Of a stretch of 64,000 nucleotides of DNA, positions 9,225-19,058 are shown in pieces (positions within the stretch are counted from its first letter, which is position 1; every line of letters begins with the position of its first letter). Source of the stretch: an uncultured Pelagibacteraceae bacterium (GTDB taxonomy: Bacteria; Pseudomonadota; Alphaproteobacteria; Pelagibacterales; Pelagibacteraceae); the NCBI GenBank assembly GCA_902581585.1, contig CACHPB010000001.1, positions 186,001-250,000 on the forward strand. Direction: 5' to 3'. The translations under genes and the position numbers were made by a program. The notes under the pieces were generated by a model. That model was not told where the DNA came from. It worked only from the letters and a program-made list of their open reading frames with translations, and did no database searches.

Positions 9225-11419
9225 TAGTTAACCATATATTCTTTTAACCAATTTTTATAGCCTTGTTTGATTTGGTCAATTGATATTTTTAGATCATTTC
9301 CATATGAAATGTAATTACTTTCAACTAAGCCCAACTTATCATAATGAATTGAGTCTTTTTTAAGCAAACTTTCAACTTTTTCTAAGTTTTCTGGTTTAAT
9401 TTCAATGATATATCTTCCCTGGTCTTCACCAAAAAAATATTCAAATTTGTTAACTAAATTCTCAATAGTAAACAATTTTACTCCTTTTTTTCCATTTATA
9501 CTCATTTTAGTAACTGCAGTTAAAATTCCTCCCAAAGAAACGTCATGACAAGCTTCAATTAAATTTAGTTTATTTAAATTTAATACGATCATTCCATTTT
9601 GTTTTTCATTAAATAAATTGATTTCTGGAGGAGGACCATTAAATTCAGATAATATAACTCTAGAAAAAGTAGATTGATCTAGATGCCCTTCAGTTTTGCC
9701 TATTACAATAAGATAATTTCCTTCTTTCTTTAACTCCATTGTCATCATGTTTTTATAGTTAGATAGTAACCCAATACCTCCTATAGATGGTGTAGGCTTA
9801 ATTCCCTTGTCTTTAGTTTCATTATAAAAAGACACGTTCCCCGAAACTACTGGGTAGTTTAAATATTTTGATGCTTCAGTAATACCTTCTACACATTCAA
9901 CAAATTCACCCATATTCTTTTCTTTTTCAGGATTTCCAAAATTTAGACAGTTTGTAATAGCTATAGGTTTTGCACCTACGGAGATCATATTTCTCCAACT
10001 TTCACAAACAATCTGTTTTCCACCAGTTAAAGGATGAGCATAACAATACGTAGCAGATGAATCTACTGATGCAGCAACAGCTTTGTTTGTATTATGAACT
10101 CTCACAACTCCTGCATTACCACCTGGTTTTTGAATAGTATCACCCATGACTGTGTGATCATATTGACTCCATATCCATTCTTTATCTGCAACATTTGGCT
10201 CTATCAAAATTTTTTTTAAACAGTCGATAAGTTTAAGAGATTTAAATTGATTTTTTGAATATTTGTTTTCTTTTGGAAGTTTAGTCTTAATCCATTTTCT
10301 ATCATACATAGGTGCATTCTCAGCTAAAAAATCTATCGGTATTTCAGCAACTTTCTCTTTTTTAAAAAACAATTCTATATTTTTACTGTCTGTCGTTTTT
10401 CCAATTACAGCAAAATCTAAATTCCACTTCTCAAATATCTTTTGAGCTTCATTTTCTCTTCCTTCTTCTAAAACTATAAGCATCCTTTCCTGACTCTCCG
10501 AAAGCATTATCTCATAAGGTGTCATATTTTCTTCTCTGCAAGGAACTTTTGTTAAATCTATTTCAATTCCTAAATCACCTTTTGAAGCCATTTCAATACT
10601 TGATGACGTTAAACCTGCAGCACCCATGTCTTGAATTGATATTATAGATTTTCCAGCCATAAGTTCTAGACATGCTTCTAAAAGAAGTTTTTCAGTAAAT
10701 GGATCACCCACTTGCACGGTTGGTTTTTTTTCTTCTATCTTTTCATCAAAAATTGCTGAAGCCATGCTTGCGCCATGAATGCCATCTCTCCCTGTTTTTG
10801 ATCCTACGTAAATAACTGGTTTATTAATACCTGCAGCTTTTGAGTAAAAAATCTTATTTTTATTAACCAAACCTAATGTCATTGCATTAACTAAAATATT
10901 TCCATTGTAAGACTCATCAAAACAAGTTTGACCAGCAATAGTTGGAACACCAATGCAATTTCCGTATCCACCAATACCCTTAACTACTCCTCTTAATAAA
11001 TTTCTTGTTTTTTCGTGTTTTGGTGAACCAAAATGTATGGAATTCAAATTAGCAATTGGTCTTGCTCCCATTGTAAATACATCTCTCATTATACCACCAA
11101 CTCCAGTAGCTGCACCCTGATATGGTTCAATGAAAGATGGGTGATTATGACTTTCTATTTTAAATACAATTGCATCATCGTCATCAATATCAACAACTCC
11201 AGCATTTTCTCCAGGTCCTTGAATAACTTGTTTACCCTTAGTATGTAATTTCTTTAGATGTAACCTTGAGGATTTATATGAACAATGTTCATTCCACATA
11301 GCAGAAAAAATACCTAATTCTGTAATATTAGGGGTTCTTTTTAACAAATCACAGATTTTTTTATATTCATCTTTCTTTAACCCATGTTCGATTGCAATTT
11401 TTTCATTAACCTCAACCAT
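9224..11419 (-). CDS. purL: Phosphoribosylformylglycinamidine synthase, PurL subunit
   Basis: A 731-residue small-form PurL, the ATP-dependent synthetase subunit that turns FGAR into FGAM in purine synthesis. Visible motifs include [16 protein letters not shown], the IESHNHPS nucleotide-binding stretch, GVGGIMRD, and the second-half GGNAGVVRV and DVSLGG motifs. The small form works with separate PurS and PurQ, both encoded directly upstream in the same operon (order purS, purQ, purL), so the whole complex is accounted for. Its ATG overlaps the purQ stop by one base. Confidence 0.97.
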   Translation of the reverse strand: MVEVNEKIAIEHGLKKDEYKKICDLLKRTPNITELGIFSAMWNEHCSYKSSRLHLKKLHTKGKQVIQGPGENAGVVDIDDDDAIVFKIESHNHPSFIEPYQGAATGVGGIMRDVFTMGARPIANLNSIHFGSPKHEKTRNLLRGVVKGIGGYGNCIGVPTIAGQTCFDESYNGNILVNAMTLGLVNKNKIFYSKAAGINKPVIYVGSKTGRDGIHGASMASAIFDEKIEEKKPTVQVGDPFTEKLLLEACLELMAGKSIISIQDMGAAGLTSSSIEMASKGDLGIEIDLTKVPCREENMTPYEIMLSESQERMLIVLEEGRENEAQKIFEKWNLDFAVIGKTTDSKNIELFFKKEKVAEIPIDFLAENAPMYDRKWIKTKLPKENKYSKNQFKSLKLIDCLKKILIEPNVADKEWIWSQYDHTVMGDTIQKPGGNAGVVRVHNTNKAVAASVDSSATYCYAHPLTGGKQIVCESWRNMISVGAKPIAITNCLNFGNPEKEKNMGEFVECVEGITEASKYLNYPVVSGNVSFYNETKDKGIKPTPSIGGIGLLSNYKNMMTMELKKEGNYLIVIGKTEGHLDQSTFSRVILSEFNGPPPEINLFNEKQNGMIVLNLNKLNLIEACHDVSLGGILTAVTKMSINGKKGVKLFTIENLVNKFEYFFGEDQGRYIIEIKPENLEKVESLLKKDSIHYDKLGLVESNYISYGNDLKISIDQIKQGYKNWLKEYMVN

Positions 11420-12099
11420 TATAAACTACCAATTAAATTTTCAAAAAACAAAGATCCATCTTCACCTGATAGAAAAGGATCTATCATTCTTTCTGGATGA
11501 GGCATCATTCCTAAAATATTTTTATCTTTATTAAAAATGCCAGCAATATTCTTTAAAGCACCATTTGGATTGTTTTCCTCATTATCATCACCTTTTTGAT
11601 CACAATAGGTAACTGCAATTTGATTATTGTCTTCAATTGATTTTAATTCATCTTTTGAGCAAAAATAATTTCCTTCATTGTGAGCAATATGAAGCTCTAA
11701 AATCTCTTTCTTAATATTCTTGAAATATTTATTCTCTTTATTTTTAATTTTTACAAAAACATTTTTGCAGATAAAATTTAAGTACTTATTTTGTTGAAGT
11801 ATTCCTGGCAACAAACCTGTTTCAGTTAGAATTTGAAAACCATTACAAATTCCAAGCACTAATCCACCTGAATTTGCAAAATCTATAACTGATTTAATAA
11901 TTTTTGATTTTCCAGCTATGCTTCCGCATCTAAGATAGTCCCCATAAGAAAAACCACCTGGCAGTACAATTAAATCACTTTTTGGAATATCGGCATCATT
12001 GTGCCAAACCATCTGATTTTTAAAGCCAAATTTTTTTAGAGCCACATCCATATCTCTATCACAATTTGAACCAGGAAATATAATTACAGATGATTTCAT
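11419..12099 (-). CDS. purQ: Phosphoribosylformylglycinamidine synthase, PurQ glutaminase
   Basis: A 226-residue class I glutamine amidotransferase. The nucleophile Cys is in LGICNGFQ, the oxyanion region is [14 protein letters not shown], and the catalytic His-x-Glu is in MMPHPERM near the C terminus. It supplies ammonia to PurL, with PurS as adaptor. It starts 7 bp after the purS stop and overlaps purL by one base. Confidence 0.97.
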   Translation of the reverse strand: MKSSVIIFPGSNCDRDMDVALKKFGFKNQMVWHNDADIPKSDLIVLPGGFSYGDYLRCGSIAGKSKIIKSVIDFANSGGLVLGICNGFQILTETGLLPGILQQNKYLNFICKNVFVKIKNKENKYFKNIKKEILELHIAHNEGNYFCSKDELKSIEDNNQIAVTYCDQKGDDNEENNPNGALKNIAGIFNKDKNILGMMPHPERMIDPFLSGEDGSLFFENLIGSL

Positions 12100-12106
12100 T
12101 AATTAG

Positions 12107-12340
12107 TTACAAGATTTTAAAATCCTCAATAACCAAGTTAGCTAAAAGTTTTTTACACATATCTTCGACTTGAGTTTTAGCTTTACTCTCATCGCTCTCA
12201 TTAACTTCAATATCAAAATATTTTCCTTGTCTCACTTCTGATACATTCTGAAAAGACATGCCATTTAAAGTTTGCTGTATAGCTTTACCCTGAGGATCAA
12301 GCACTCCATTTTTTAAAGTGACTATTACTTTTACTTTCAT
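12107..12340 (-). CDS. purS: Phosphoribosylformylglycinamidine synthase, PurS subunit
   Basis: A 77-residue PurS: the N-terminal KVKVIVTLKNGVLDPQGKA is the standard family opening, followed by VRQGKYFDIEV and the C-terminal helix with a conserved C-K-K-L-L-A-N pattern. PurS dimers bridge PurL and PurQ. The start overlaps the purC stop by 4 bp, a translational-coupling arrangement. Confidence 0.96.
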   Translation of the reverse strand: MKVKVIVTLKNGVLDPQGKAIQQTLNGMSFQNVSEVRQGKYFDIEVNESDESKAKTQVEDMCKKLLANLVIEDFKIL

Positions 12341-13122
12341 TTTTTCTTAATTTTTACAGCTTTTGGTTTAGGATAGTTTAAAGGTCTAATATTTGATTGT
12401 TCGTGTAGCAGATTAAGTCTGATTGCAACTTCTTGATAGGCTTCAACCAGATTTCCTAGATCATTTCTAAATCTATCTTTGTCTAGTTTTTTATCAGTTC
12501 TCATATCCCAAAGCCTGCATGTGTCAGGACTTATTTCATCAGCTAACATAACTTCTCTTTTTCCATCAATTTCAGATCTTCCAAATTCAACTTTGAAATC
12601 TACCAATTTGATACCAACACCTCTAAACATACCTTGTAAGAAATCATTTATTCTTCTTACTTCTTCATAAATAAAATCTAATTCAAATACATCCATCCAT
12701 TTAAAAGCTAAAATATGCTCTCTACTTACTAAGGGATCTCCTAATTCATCGTTCTTTAGACAATATTCAACTAGTGGATAATCTAATACCGTACCGTCTT
12801 CTATACCAAGTCTTTTTGTTAAAGATCCTGTAGCTATATTTCTCACTATAAATTCTATTGGAATTATTTCTACAAGCTTAACTAGCTGCTCTCTCATATT
12901 AAGTCTTTTCACTAAATGATTTTTTATTCCAACATTACTTAATTGTGTGAGGATATGCTCTGAAATTCTGTTATTCAAAATTCCTTTTCCTTCAATTACA
13001 TCTTTTTTTTGATTGTTAAAAGCAGTTGCATCATCTTTAAAATGCTGAATGACTAAATTCTTATCATTTGAAGCATAAATTATCTTTGCTTTACCTTCGT
13101 ATAATTTTTTACCTTTTTTCAT
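12337..13122 (-). CDS. purC: SAICAR synthetase
   Basis: A 261-residue phosphoribosylaminoimidazole-succinocarboxamide synthase. Family motifs seen are LYEGKAKIIY at the N terminus (ATP-binding), PIEFIVRNIATGSL, VDFKVEFGR and LADEISPDTCRLWD. It acts just before adenylosuccinate lyase (PurB), the upstream neighbour with which it shares one base. The terminal YPKPKAVKIKKK is a basic tail of no known importance. Confidence 0.97.
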   Translation of the reverse strand: MKKGKKLYEGKAKIIYASNDKNLVIQHFKDDATAFNNQKKDVIEGKGILNNRISEHILTQLSNVGIKNHLVKRLNMREQLVKLVEIIPIEFIVRNIATGSLTKRLGIEDGTVLDYPLVEYCLKNDELGDPLVSREHILAFKWMDVFELDFIYEEVRRINDFLQGMFRGVGIKLVDFKVEFGRSEIDGKREVMLADEISPDTCRLWDMRTDKKLDKDRFRNDLGNLVEAYQEVAIRLNLLHEQSNIRPLNYPKPKAVKIKKK

Positions 13123-14414
13123 TATTTAAAAACTCTATTAAATATTAAGTTAATATTCTTGAAGTGATTGGAATAATTAAATATTTTTTTCATTTTTTTA
13201 TAAGGTATTCTAGATGTAATGTTTTTATCATTCATGACAACATCTAAAAGGTTCAGATTATCTGCTATGCATTTTTTGGCATGTGATTGAACTAATCTGT
13301 AAGATTTTTCTCTACTTAAACCAGACTTAGTCAGTTCCAACATCAATTCTTGTGAAAAAATAGTGCCCTTAGTTATATTTAAATTTTGAAGCATTTTTTT
13401 TGGGTAGACTACCATTTTGTCCAAAACATTTGCTAATCTTACTAATGCAAAATCTAAAGTTATATTTGCATCTGGACCGATGTTTCGTTCAACACTCGAG
13501 TGAGAAATATCTCTTTCGTGCCATAGGGCAATATTTTCTAACGCAGGAATAGTATAGCTTCTAACCATTCTTGCCAGTCCAGTTAAATTTTCAGTTAAAA
13601 TCGGATTTTTTTTATGAGGCATTGCACTTGAGCCTTTTTGTTTTTTTGAAAAAAATTCTTGTAACTCGTATACCTCAGTTCTTTGTAAATGCCTTATTTC
13701 TGTTGAAACCCTCTCAATAGATCCTGCTATAATTCCAAGAATTGAAAAATAATGTGCATGTCTATCTCTTGGAATAACTTGTGTTGATATAGGCTCAACT
13801 TTTAATCCTAGTTTCCTCGCAACATGTTTTTCTACATTAGGGTTTATATTAGCGAATGTCCCCACTGCTCCTGAAATTGCACATGTTGACACTTCATCAA
13901 TTGCATTAATTAGTCTTTTTCTATTTCTTTTAAATTCTTCATAATATGATGCTAGTTTAAGACCAAATGTAATTGGTTCTGCATGAATACCATGACTTCT
14001 ACCAATACAAGGAGTGAATTTGTATTTTTTAGCTTTAGATTTTAATACTTTTAATATTTGATCTATATCTTTAACTAATATTTTGCCAGATTGGACTAAT
14101 TGAATATTAAAGCTTGTATCTAACACATCCGAAGATGTCATTCCTTGGTGTAAATATCTTGCCTTAATACCTACTTTTTCAGTAATTGAGGTTAGAAAAG
14201 CAATAACATCATGTTTTACTTTTCCTTCAATATTATGAATTCTTTTAACATTGATTTTGGCTTTTTTCTTAACAGAACTTGCAACACCTTTTGGAATAGT
14301 GCCTAATTTTTCCATAGCTTCAGCTGCAGCTATCTCAACATCTAACCAGATTTTATATTTATTATATTCTGACCAAATATCTGTTAGTTCTTTTCTAGAG
14401 TATCTTGTTATCAT
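13122..14414 (-). CDS. purB: Adenylosuccinate lyase
   Basis: A 430-residue fumarase/aspartase-superfamily enzyme acting twice in purine synthesis (SAICAR to AICAR, adenylosuccinate to AMP). Seen: the TSSDVLDTS and GRSHGIHAEPITFG motifs with the catalytic His, and the mobile signature loop GSSAMPHKKNPI. Length is ordinary. It is joined by one-base overlaps to map upstream and purC downstream, placing methionine aminopeptidase and purine genes on one message. Confidence 0.96.
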   Translation of the reverse strand: MITRYSRKELTDIWSEYNKYKIWLDVEIAAAEAMEKLGTIPKGVASSVKKKAKINVKRIHNIEGKVKHDVIAFLTSITEKVGIKARYLHQGMTSSDVLDTSFNIQLVQSGKILVKDIDQILKVLKSKAKKYKFTPCIGRSHGIHAEPITFGLKLASYYEEFKRNRKRLINAIDEVSTCAISGAVGTFANINPNVEKHVARKLGLKVEPISTQVIPRDRHAHYFSILGIIAGSIERVSTEIRHLQRTEVYELQEFFSKKQKGSSAMPHKKNPILTENLTGLARMVRSYTIPALENIALWHERDISHSSVERNIGPDANITLDFALVRLANVLDKMVVYPKKMLQNLNITKGTIFSQELMLELTKSGLSREKSYRLVQSHAKKCIADNLNLLDVVMNDKNITSRIPYKKMKKIFNYSNHFKNINLIFNRVFK

Positions 14415-15184
14415 TAATTATATGGAGGCCTCTTATAACCTTTAACAGATTCTGTAAAAATTTCATAAGAGTCTTCTGTAATACCTATAGTATGCTCAAA
14501 TTGTGCTGATAAAGACTTATCCTTTGTAACTGCTGTCCATCCATCATTAAGTACTTTTACATCTAATTTACCAACATTTATCATAGGTTCTATTGTAAAG
14601 GTCATACCAGGTGTTAGTTCGTGACCAGTATTTTTCTTACCATAATGAAGAATATTAGGTTGTTCATGAAAAGTATTGCTAATACCGTGACCACAAAAAT
14701 CTCTAACAACTGAAAAACCTCTTTCTTCAACAAAGGATTGAATTTCATAACCAATATCTCCTAATTTTATTCCTGGTTTTAGAATTTTAATTCCTTTCAT
14801 CATCGACTCATACGTTGTTTCAATTAAGTTTTTAGCTTTTACTGGAATATCTCCAATGGTAAACATTCTACTGGTATCACCGTAGTACTCATTAACTATT
14901 GCAGTTACATCAATATTAACCACATCTCCTTCATTTAAAACTCTATCAGAAGGAATGCCATGACAAACAACATGGTTTAAAGAAGTGCATAAAGATTTTT
15001 TAAAACCTCTATAGTAAAGTGGAGCAGAGTGACCACCATTGTCTCTTATAAATTCGTATCCTAATTGATCAATTTTATCTGTTGATACACCTTCTTTAAC
15101 TTCATCAGTTAACATATCTAAAGTTTTGGATGCAAGTTTCCCAGCAATTCGCATTTTTTCAAATTTCTCAGAATAATTACTCAT
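14414..15184 (-). CDS. map: Methionine aminopeptidase type I
   Basis: A 256-residue type I methionine aminopeptidase that removes the initiator Met from new proteins. The pita-bread metal site is visible: NHVVCHGIP (His), DVVNIDVTA and YGDTSRMF (two Asp), GHGISNTFHEQP (His), and TIEPMINVG with a later Glu in QFEHT. It overlaps sfsA by 8 bp. No zinc-finger extension precedes the catalytic domain. Confidence 0.97.
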   Translation of the reverse strand: MSNYSEKFEKMRIAGKLASKTLDMLTDEVKEGVSTDKIDQLGYEFIRDNGGHSAPLYYRGFKKSLCTSLNHVVCHGIPSDRVLNEGDVVNIDVTAIVNEYYGDTSRMFTIGDIPVKAKNLIETTYESMMKGIKILKPGIKLGDIGYEIQSFVEERGFSVVRDFCGHGISNTFHEQPNILHYGKKNTGHELTPGMTFTIEPMINVGKLDVKVLNDGWTAVTKDKSLSAQFEHTIGITEDSYEIFTESVKGYKRPPYN

Positions 15185-15863
15185 TTAAAATTTTTATTTT
15201 TTTTTCAATTTTTATTTCTTTAGAATTTAAACTGCATCTGTAAGCAAGAAAATTTACACCAGATTTTTTAGCTTCTAAATATTCTTTATAATAATTAGAG
15301 TCTATATCTTTTGCTATTCTAAAATTATTTATACCCTGAATTTGAGTTAAAAATAAGACATAAGGTTCATATCCTTTTTTAATAGATTCTCTCAATTTTA
15401 ATAGGTGTTTTGTGCCCCTAGAGGTTACTGCATCTGGAAATTCTGCTATATTATCTTCTCTCATTAATGTTGTATTTTTAACTTCTAATATTTTTTTATC
15501 ACATAAAAAATCGAATCTTGTATCATCAGAGAACTTAAATTCTGCTCGAATATTTTTAACGGTACTAAATTCTTTAATTAATTTATTTTTCAAAGCGTGT
15601 TCGACAATTCTATTAGCTCTATGAGTATTTACTCCAATTATCCTTTTTTTTACCTTTATCATCTCAAGAGTGAATTTTAATTTCCGCTTGGGATCATTAT
15701 GTTCGCTTATCCAAGCCTCATTTCCCTGGTCTAATAAACCCATCATTGAACCAGTGTTAGGACAGTGCGCCACAACTGTTTTATTATTTACTTCTATATC
15801 TGTGAAAAATCTCTTATATCTCCGTTGTAATTTGCCTTTTAATAAAGTGTTGGTAAATTTCAT
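15177..15863 (-). CDS. sfsA: SfsA family protein (DNA-binding/nuclease-like)
   Basis: A 228-residue SfsA homologue. Motifs include RRYKRFFTDIE, AHCPNTGSMMGL, VNTHRANRIVEHAL and the PD-(D/E)xK-like core in which an Asp in TRFDFLCD precedes EVKNTTL. The family was named for sugar-fermentation stimulation in Escherichia coli and its biochemical role remains unclear. It is the first gene of the nine-gene minus-strand run. Its ATG lies only 22 bp from the divergent start at 15886, so any promoter must reach into the neighbouring reading frames. Confidence 0.9.
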   Translation of the reverse strand: MKFTNTLLKGKLQRRYKRFFTDIEVNNKTVVAHCPNTGSMMGLLDQGNEAWISEHNDPKRKLKFTLEMIKVKKRIIGVNTHRANRIVEHALKNKLIKEFSTVKNIRAEFKFSDDTRFDFLCDKKILEVKNTTLMREDNIAEFPDAVTSRGTKHLLKLRESIKKGYEPYVLFLTQIQGINNFRIAKDIDSNYYKEYLEAKKSGVNFLAYRCSLNSKEIKIEKKIKILNE

Positions 15864-15885
15864 AGAATTTTATTTATATTTAGAA

Positions 15886-16638
15886 ATGACTAATAAAAAA
15901 GAAATATCTGCAGCAATTATTATCATAGGTAACGAGGTATTATCTGGAAGAACAAAAGACCTGAATACAAGCACACTAGCCACTTGGCTTAATTCTCTTG
16001 GAATCTCTGTTGGAGAAGTTCGAGTTATTCCAGATGTTGAAAAAACTATAATAGATACAGTTCATGAATTAAGAGCTAAATACAACTATGTGTTTACCAC
16101 TGGTGGTATTGGTCCTACACACGACGACATAACTGCAGAATCAATATCAAAAGCTTTTAATATTGAATATGGTTTTCATAAAGAAGCATTTGCTATTTTA
16201 GAAAAATATTATGAGCCAGATAATTTCAATGATGGTAGACAGAAAATGGCGAAAATGCCAGTTACAGCAAATTTAATTTTAAACCCAACTAGCGGTGCCC
16301 CAGGATTTTATGTAGAAAATGTGTTTTCTCTTCCAGGTGTTCCGTCAATATTAAAAGCAATGATTGGTGGATTAAACAATGTTTTGGTTGGAGGAGACCC
16401 TATTTTGAGTAAGACAATTAACTTAATGACATATGAAAGTGAGATTGCAAGTTCATTAACTGAAGTTCAAGATAATAATCAAGAAGTCGAAATAGGAAGC
16501 TATCCATTTTTTAGACAAGGAAAATTAGGTGTTTCAATTGTATTAAGATCTAAGGATCAAAGCAAAATAGATTTATGTAGTGAATTAATTATGAAATTTG
16601 TAAAAGAAAAAAAAATAAAAATGGTTGATCTCGATTAA
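15886..16638 (+). CDS. CinA/MoCF-domain (molybdopterin-binding-like) protein
   Basis: The domain starts at ATG 15886 (MTNKKEISAAII); the frame is open further upstream, but that part is antisense to sfsA and has no family features. The 250-residue product has a MoCF/CinA N-terminal fold: IIIIGNEVLSGRTKDLNT, the GGIGPTHDD binding motif near residue 80, and SGAPGFYVENVFSLPGVP. It resembles the pyrophosphatase (COG1058) half of CinA without the C-terminal deamidase domain. Stand-alone COG1058 proteins are linked to nicotinamide nucleotide recycling, but the substrate cannot be read from sequence. Its stop overlaps the next ATG by one base. Confidence 0.87.
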   Translation: MTNKKEISAAIIIIGNEVLSGRTKDLNTSTLATWLNSLGISVGEVRVIPDVEKTIIDTVHELRAKYNYVFTTGGIGPTHDDITAESISKAFNIEYGFHKEAFAILEKYYEPDNFNDGRQKMAKMPVTANLILNPTSGAPGFYVENVFSLPGVPSILKAMIGGLNNVLVGGDPILSKTINLMTYESEIASSLTEVQDNNQEVEIGSYPFFRQGKLGVSIVLRSKDQSKIDLCSELIMKFVKEKKIKMVDLD

Positions 16639-17042
16639 TGTTGTATTTTGCTTACGGAAGTAATCTTAACCTTTTTCAAATGAAACGCAGATGCAAAGAT
16701 TCAATTTTTCTTAAAAAGTATGAACTTAAAGGTTATCGTCTAAACTTTAGAAGCAAATATAGAGCTGCTGACATAGAAAAGAGCAAAAATTCTTTAGTTC
16801 CTGGTGCTTTATTTGAAATATCAAAAAGTGATGAAAAAAAACTAGATGTCTATGAAGATTATCCAAATCTTTATAAGAAACTTTATTTTACTTATTACAA
16901 TAAAACAGTGATGACTTATATCATGGTTAATAAAACAGAATTTAGATATCCAACAGAAAGATATCTTAATGTGGTAAAACAAGGCTATAAGGATTGTAAC
17001 TTAAATATTAGCTATTTAAAAAAAGCATTAAATAAATTTTAA
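16638..17042 (+). CDS. Gamma-glutamylcyclotransferase-like (AIG2/GGCT) protein
   Basis: A 134-residue small protein with the GGCT/AIG2 fold: the opening YFAYGSNL is the family hallmark (substrate-binding YGSN loop), followed by VPGALFEIS, then the LDVYEDYPNLYKK region with the expected acidic residue. Such enzymes release 5-oxoproline from gamma-glutamyl peptides or amines. The substrate is unknown. It is translationally coupled to the CinA-like gene, and its 3' end overlaps the convergent glycosyltransferase gene by 15 bp. Confidence 0.82.
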   Translation: MLYFAYGSNLNLFQMKRRCKDSIFLKKYELKGYRLNFRSKYRAADIEKSKNSLVPGALFEISKSDEKKLDVYEDYPNLYKKLYFTYYNKTVMTYIMVNKTEFRYPTERYLNVVKQGYKDCNLNISYLKKALNKF

Positions 17043-17996
17043 TACATCCTCTTCACTTATTGTTTCAATATCATCGGATTTATTAAGAATTTTTGAGTCT
17101 AAAATATCTATATTTTCAATCTTGGGTGCAAACTTTTCTGAATTTGTTGGTCCAAATAATACAATCATAGGAATATTTGCAAGCCCCATCATATGCATTA
17201 CACCATTATCAATTGAAACTGATTTATCCAATCTTGTTGCCATAGCAGTTACTAATGCTGGACAAGACATATTGCTATTTAATTCAGGAAAAATAGCTGA
17301 GTTATTTTCAGATTTAATTTTATTTATTAGATCTTTTTCATCCTTTTTAACAAAAAATACTGGCTTATATCCTCTTTCTACAAGTGATTTTGATAAATTT
17401 ATGAATTTATTTATAGACCAGGATTTTTTTCTATAAACATTACCTTGTGTTAAAGATATGCCTATATACATATTTTCAGGCAAAATTCTTCTTGCCTCCT
17501 CAAAGTATTTTTTATCAATATTATTAATATCATAAACCTCATGATTAATTTCTTCATTTATTAATTTGCCAATATTATCAAGGATTAGATTTAAATTATT
17601 CTTTGTATTTAAATATTCTTTCTTATGCGATGAAAAAAAATAATTCAATGTTGGTGAATAAAAGTAGTTACTTGGAATTCTTTTAAGGATTAAGGTATTT
17701 CTTATTTTAGACTGAAGATCTATTATTAAATCGAATTTATTTATAGATGTTTTTTTAAGATTTTTACTAGTTAATAAGAAATGTTTCCATCTAAATCCAA
17801 AATATCGCAAATTTAAATTTAAAGTAGGAATGGCAATATTGTATTCTTTTAAACTATTTTGAAAATGATTTTCATGTGCACCTAAATAATAAATTTCAGT
17901 ATTTCTAAATTTTTTTTTTAAACTAGTGATAAGATCAAATAATTGGATGCAATCACCAAGTCCCCCACCAGAATTATATAAAAGAATATTTTTCAT
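17028..17996 (-). CDS. Family 9 (heptosyltransferase-like) glycosyltransferase
   Basis: A 322-residue GT-B protein. The N-terminal ILLYNSGGGLGDCIQ is the glycine loop of ADP-heptose:LPS heptosyltransferases, and the C-terminal DNGVMHMMGLANIPMIVLFG followed by PTNSEKFAP is the donor-binding signature of family GT9. It probably adds a sugar to lipopolysaccharide or another envelope glycan on the cytoplasmic face. The neighbours give no substrate. The 3' ends of this gene and the GGCT-like gene overlap. Confidence 0.85.
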   Translation of the reverse strand: MKNILLYNSGGGLGDCIQLFDLITSLKKKFRNTEIYYLGAHENHFQNSLKEYNIAIPTLNLNLRYFGFRWKHFLLTSKNLKKTSINKFDLIIDLQSKIRNTLILKRIPSNYFYSPTLNYFFSSHKKEYLNTKNNLNLILDNIGKLINEEINHEVYDINNIDKKYFEEARRILPENMYIGISLTQGNVYRKKSWSINKFINLSKSLVERGYKPVFFVKKDEKDLINKIKSENNSAIFPELNSNMSCPALVTAMATRLDKSVSIDNGVMHMMGLANIPMIVLFGPTNSEKFAPKIENIDILDSKILNKSDDIETISEEDVLKFI

Positions 17997-18054
17997 ATAA
18001 ATGATATTTAAAGATTTTATTTAAAATAAATATATTATAGTTTGCTCTATCTAA

Positions 18055-18741
18055 ATGCTTACAAAAAAACAACTAATTACAAAGGGAATTTTAGCTGTTG
18101 CGCCTCATATGTTTTCAGTGATTCCATTTGGTATAGTTTGTGGAGCAATTGGTATTGAGCTAGGTTTTAGCCCTATTTTAGTTTATGCGATATCCATCAT
18201 CATATTTGGCGGTGCTTCTCAAATTGTATTTTTGCAACTTCTTTCAGGAGGAGCATCTGCATTTATTGCGGTTACTTCAGTAGGGGTAATTAATTCAAGA
18301 CATTTATTGTATGGAGCAGTTTTATCTGAGTATTTGGAAAAATTATCTTTTATTAAGAAGTTATTAATATCCTACATAGTAGTAGATCAAGGATTTGCAG
18401 AGTCTAAAAAGTTCTTTCAAAAAAATAAAACTGAACCATATCTTCATTATCATTTGATAGGAACCGGAGGAACACTTTGGATTTGTTGGCAACTATCAAC
18501 ACTATCAGGAATAATTCTTGGCTCATTCGTGCCAGAGGAATTAGGATTAAAATTTGCAGTGCCTTTGACTTTTATTGCAATTGTCGTTCAAGATTTGAAA
18601 AAATTAGATCATGTAATAGTTATGATTACATGTGGATTAAGTTCATTGTTATTTTTTGATGCACCTTTCAAATCCTACATAATAATATCACCAATCATAG
18701 CATTGTTTGTGGCTGCATTAGTTTTGAGGTTAAAAAAATGA
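18055..18741 (+). CDS. azlC: AzlC family branched-chain amino acid exporter, large subunit
   Basis: A 228-residue polytopic protein with an AzlC signature: VAPHMFSVIPFGIVCGA, the GGASQIVFLQLL stretch and SRHLLYGAVLS. It forms a branched-chain amino-acid (or related) exporter with AzlD, encoded next with a 4-bp overlap. In this family the amino acid specificity varies and cannot be inferred here. Length and hydrophobicity are normal. Confidence 0.92.
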   Translation: MLTKKQLITKGILAVAPHMFSVIPFGIVCGAIGIELGFSPILVYAISIIIFGGASQIVFLQLLSGGASAFIAVTSVGVINSRHLLYGAVLSEYLEKLSFIKKLLISYIVVDQGFAESKKFFQKNKTEPYLHYHLIGTGGTLWICWQLSTLSGIILGSFVPEELGLKFAVPLTFIAIVVQDLKKLDHVIVMITCGLSSLLFFDAPFKSYIIISPIIALFVAALVLRLKK

Positions 18742-19049
18742 CGTGGTCATCAATTATTATTGCAGGGATAGTTACTTATTTTATGAGAATGACTATGGTT
18801 GCTTTAGTTGATAGGGATTTATTAGGTGAAAGAGTTAAAGCTGTGCTAGCATATGTACCATCAGCTGTATTTCCGGCAATAATATTTCCAGGAATATTTA
18901 TTAATGATTACGGAACTTTTATAGAAATCAATGATCCAAAAATATTTGGAGCAATAGTTGCTATATTAGTTGGCTATTTTTCTAGAAATGTAATTGCTAC
19001 AATATTGTCTGGATTATTTTCATATTGGATTATCATATTTTTATTATAA
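18738..19049 (+). CDS. azlD: AzlD family branched-chain amino acid exporter, small subunit
   Basis: A 103-residue membrane protein with three to four hydrophobic helices and the AzlD signature: IVTYFMRMTMVAL, AYVPSAVFPAII and VGYFSRNVIATI. The ATG overlaps the azlC stop by 4 bp, giving translational coupling with its partner. No terminator is evident before the next gene, which begins 9 bp later. Confidence 0.92.
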   Translation: MTWSSIIIAGIVTYFMRMTMVALVDRDLLGERVKAVLAYVPSAVFPAIIFPGIFINDYGTFIEINDPKIFGAIVAILVGYFSRNVIATILSGLFSYWIIIFLL

Positions 19050-19058
19050 AATTTACTT

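Noticed and set aside
15670-15885. 72-codon N-terminal extension of the CinA-like protein
   Set aside because: It is antisense to sfsA and gives no family-like sequence. The MoCF domain starts just after ATG 15886.
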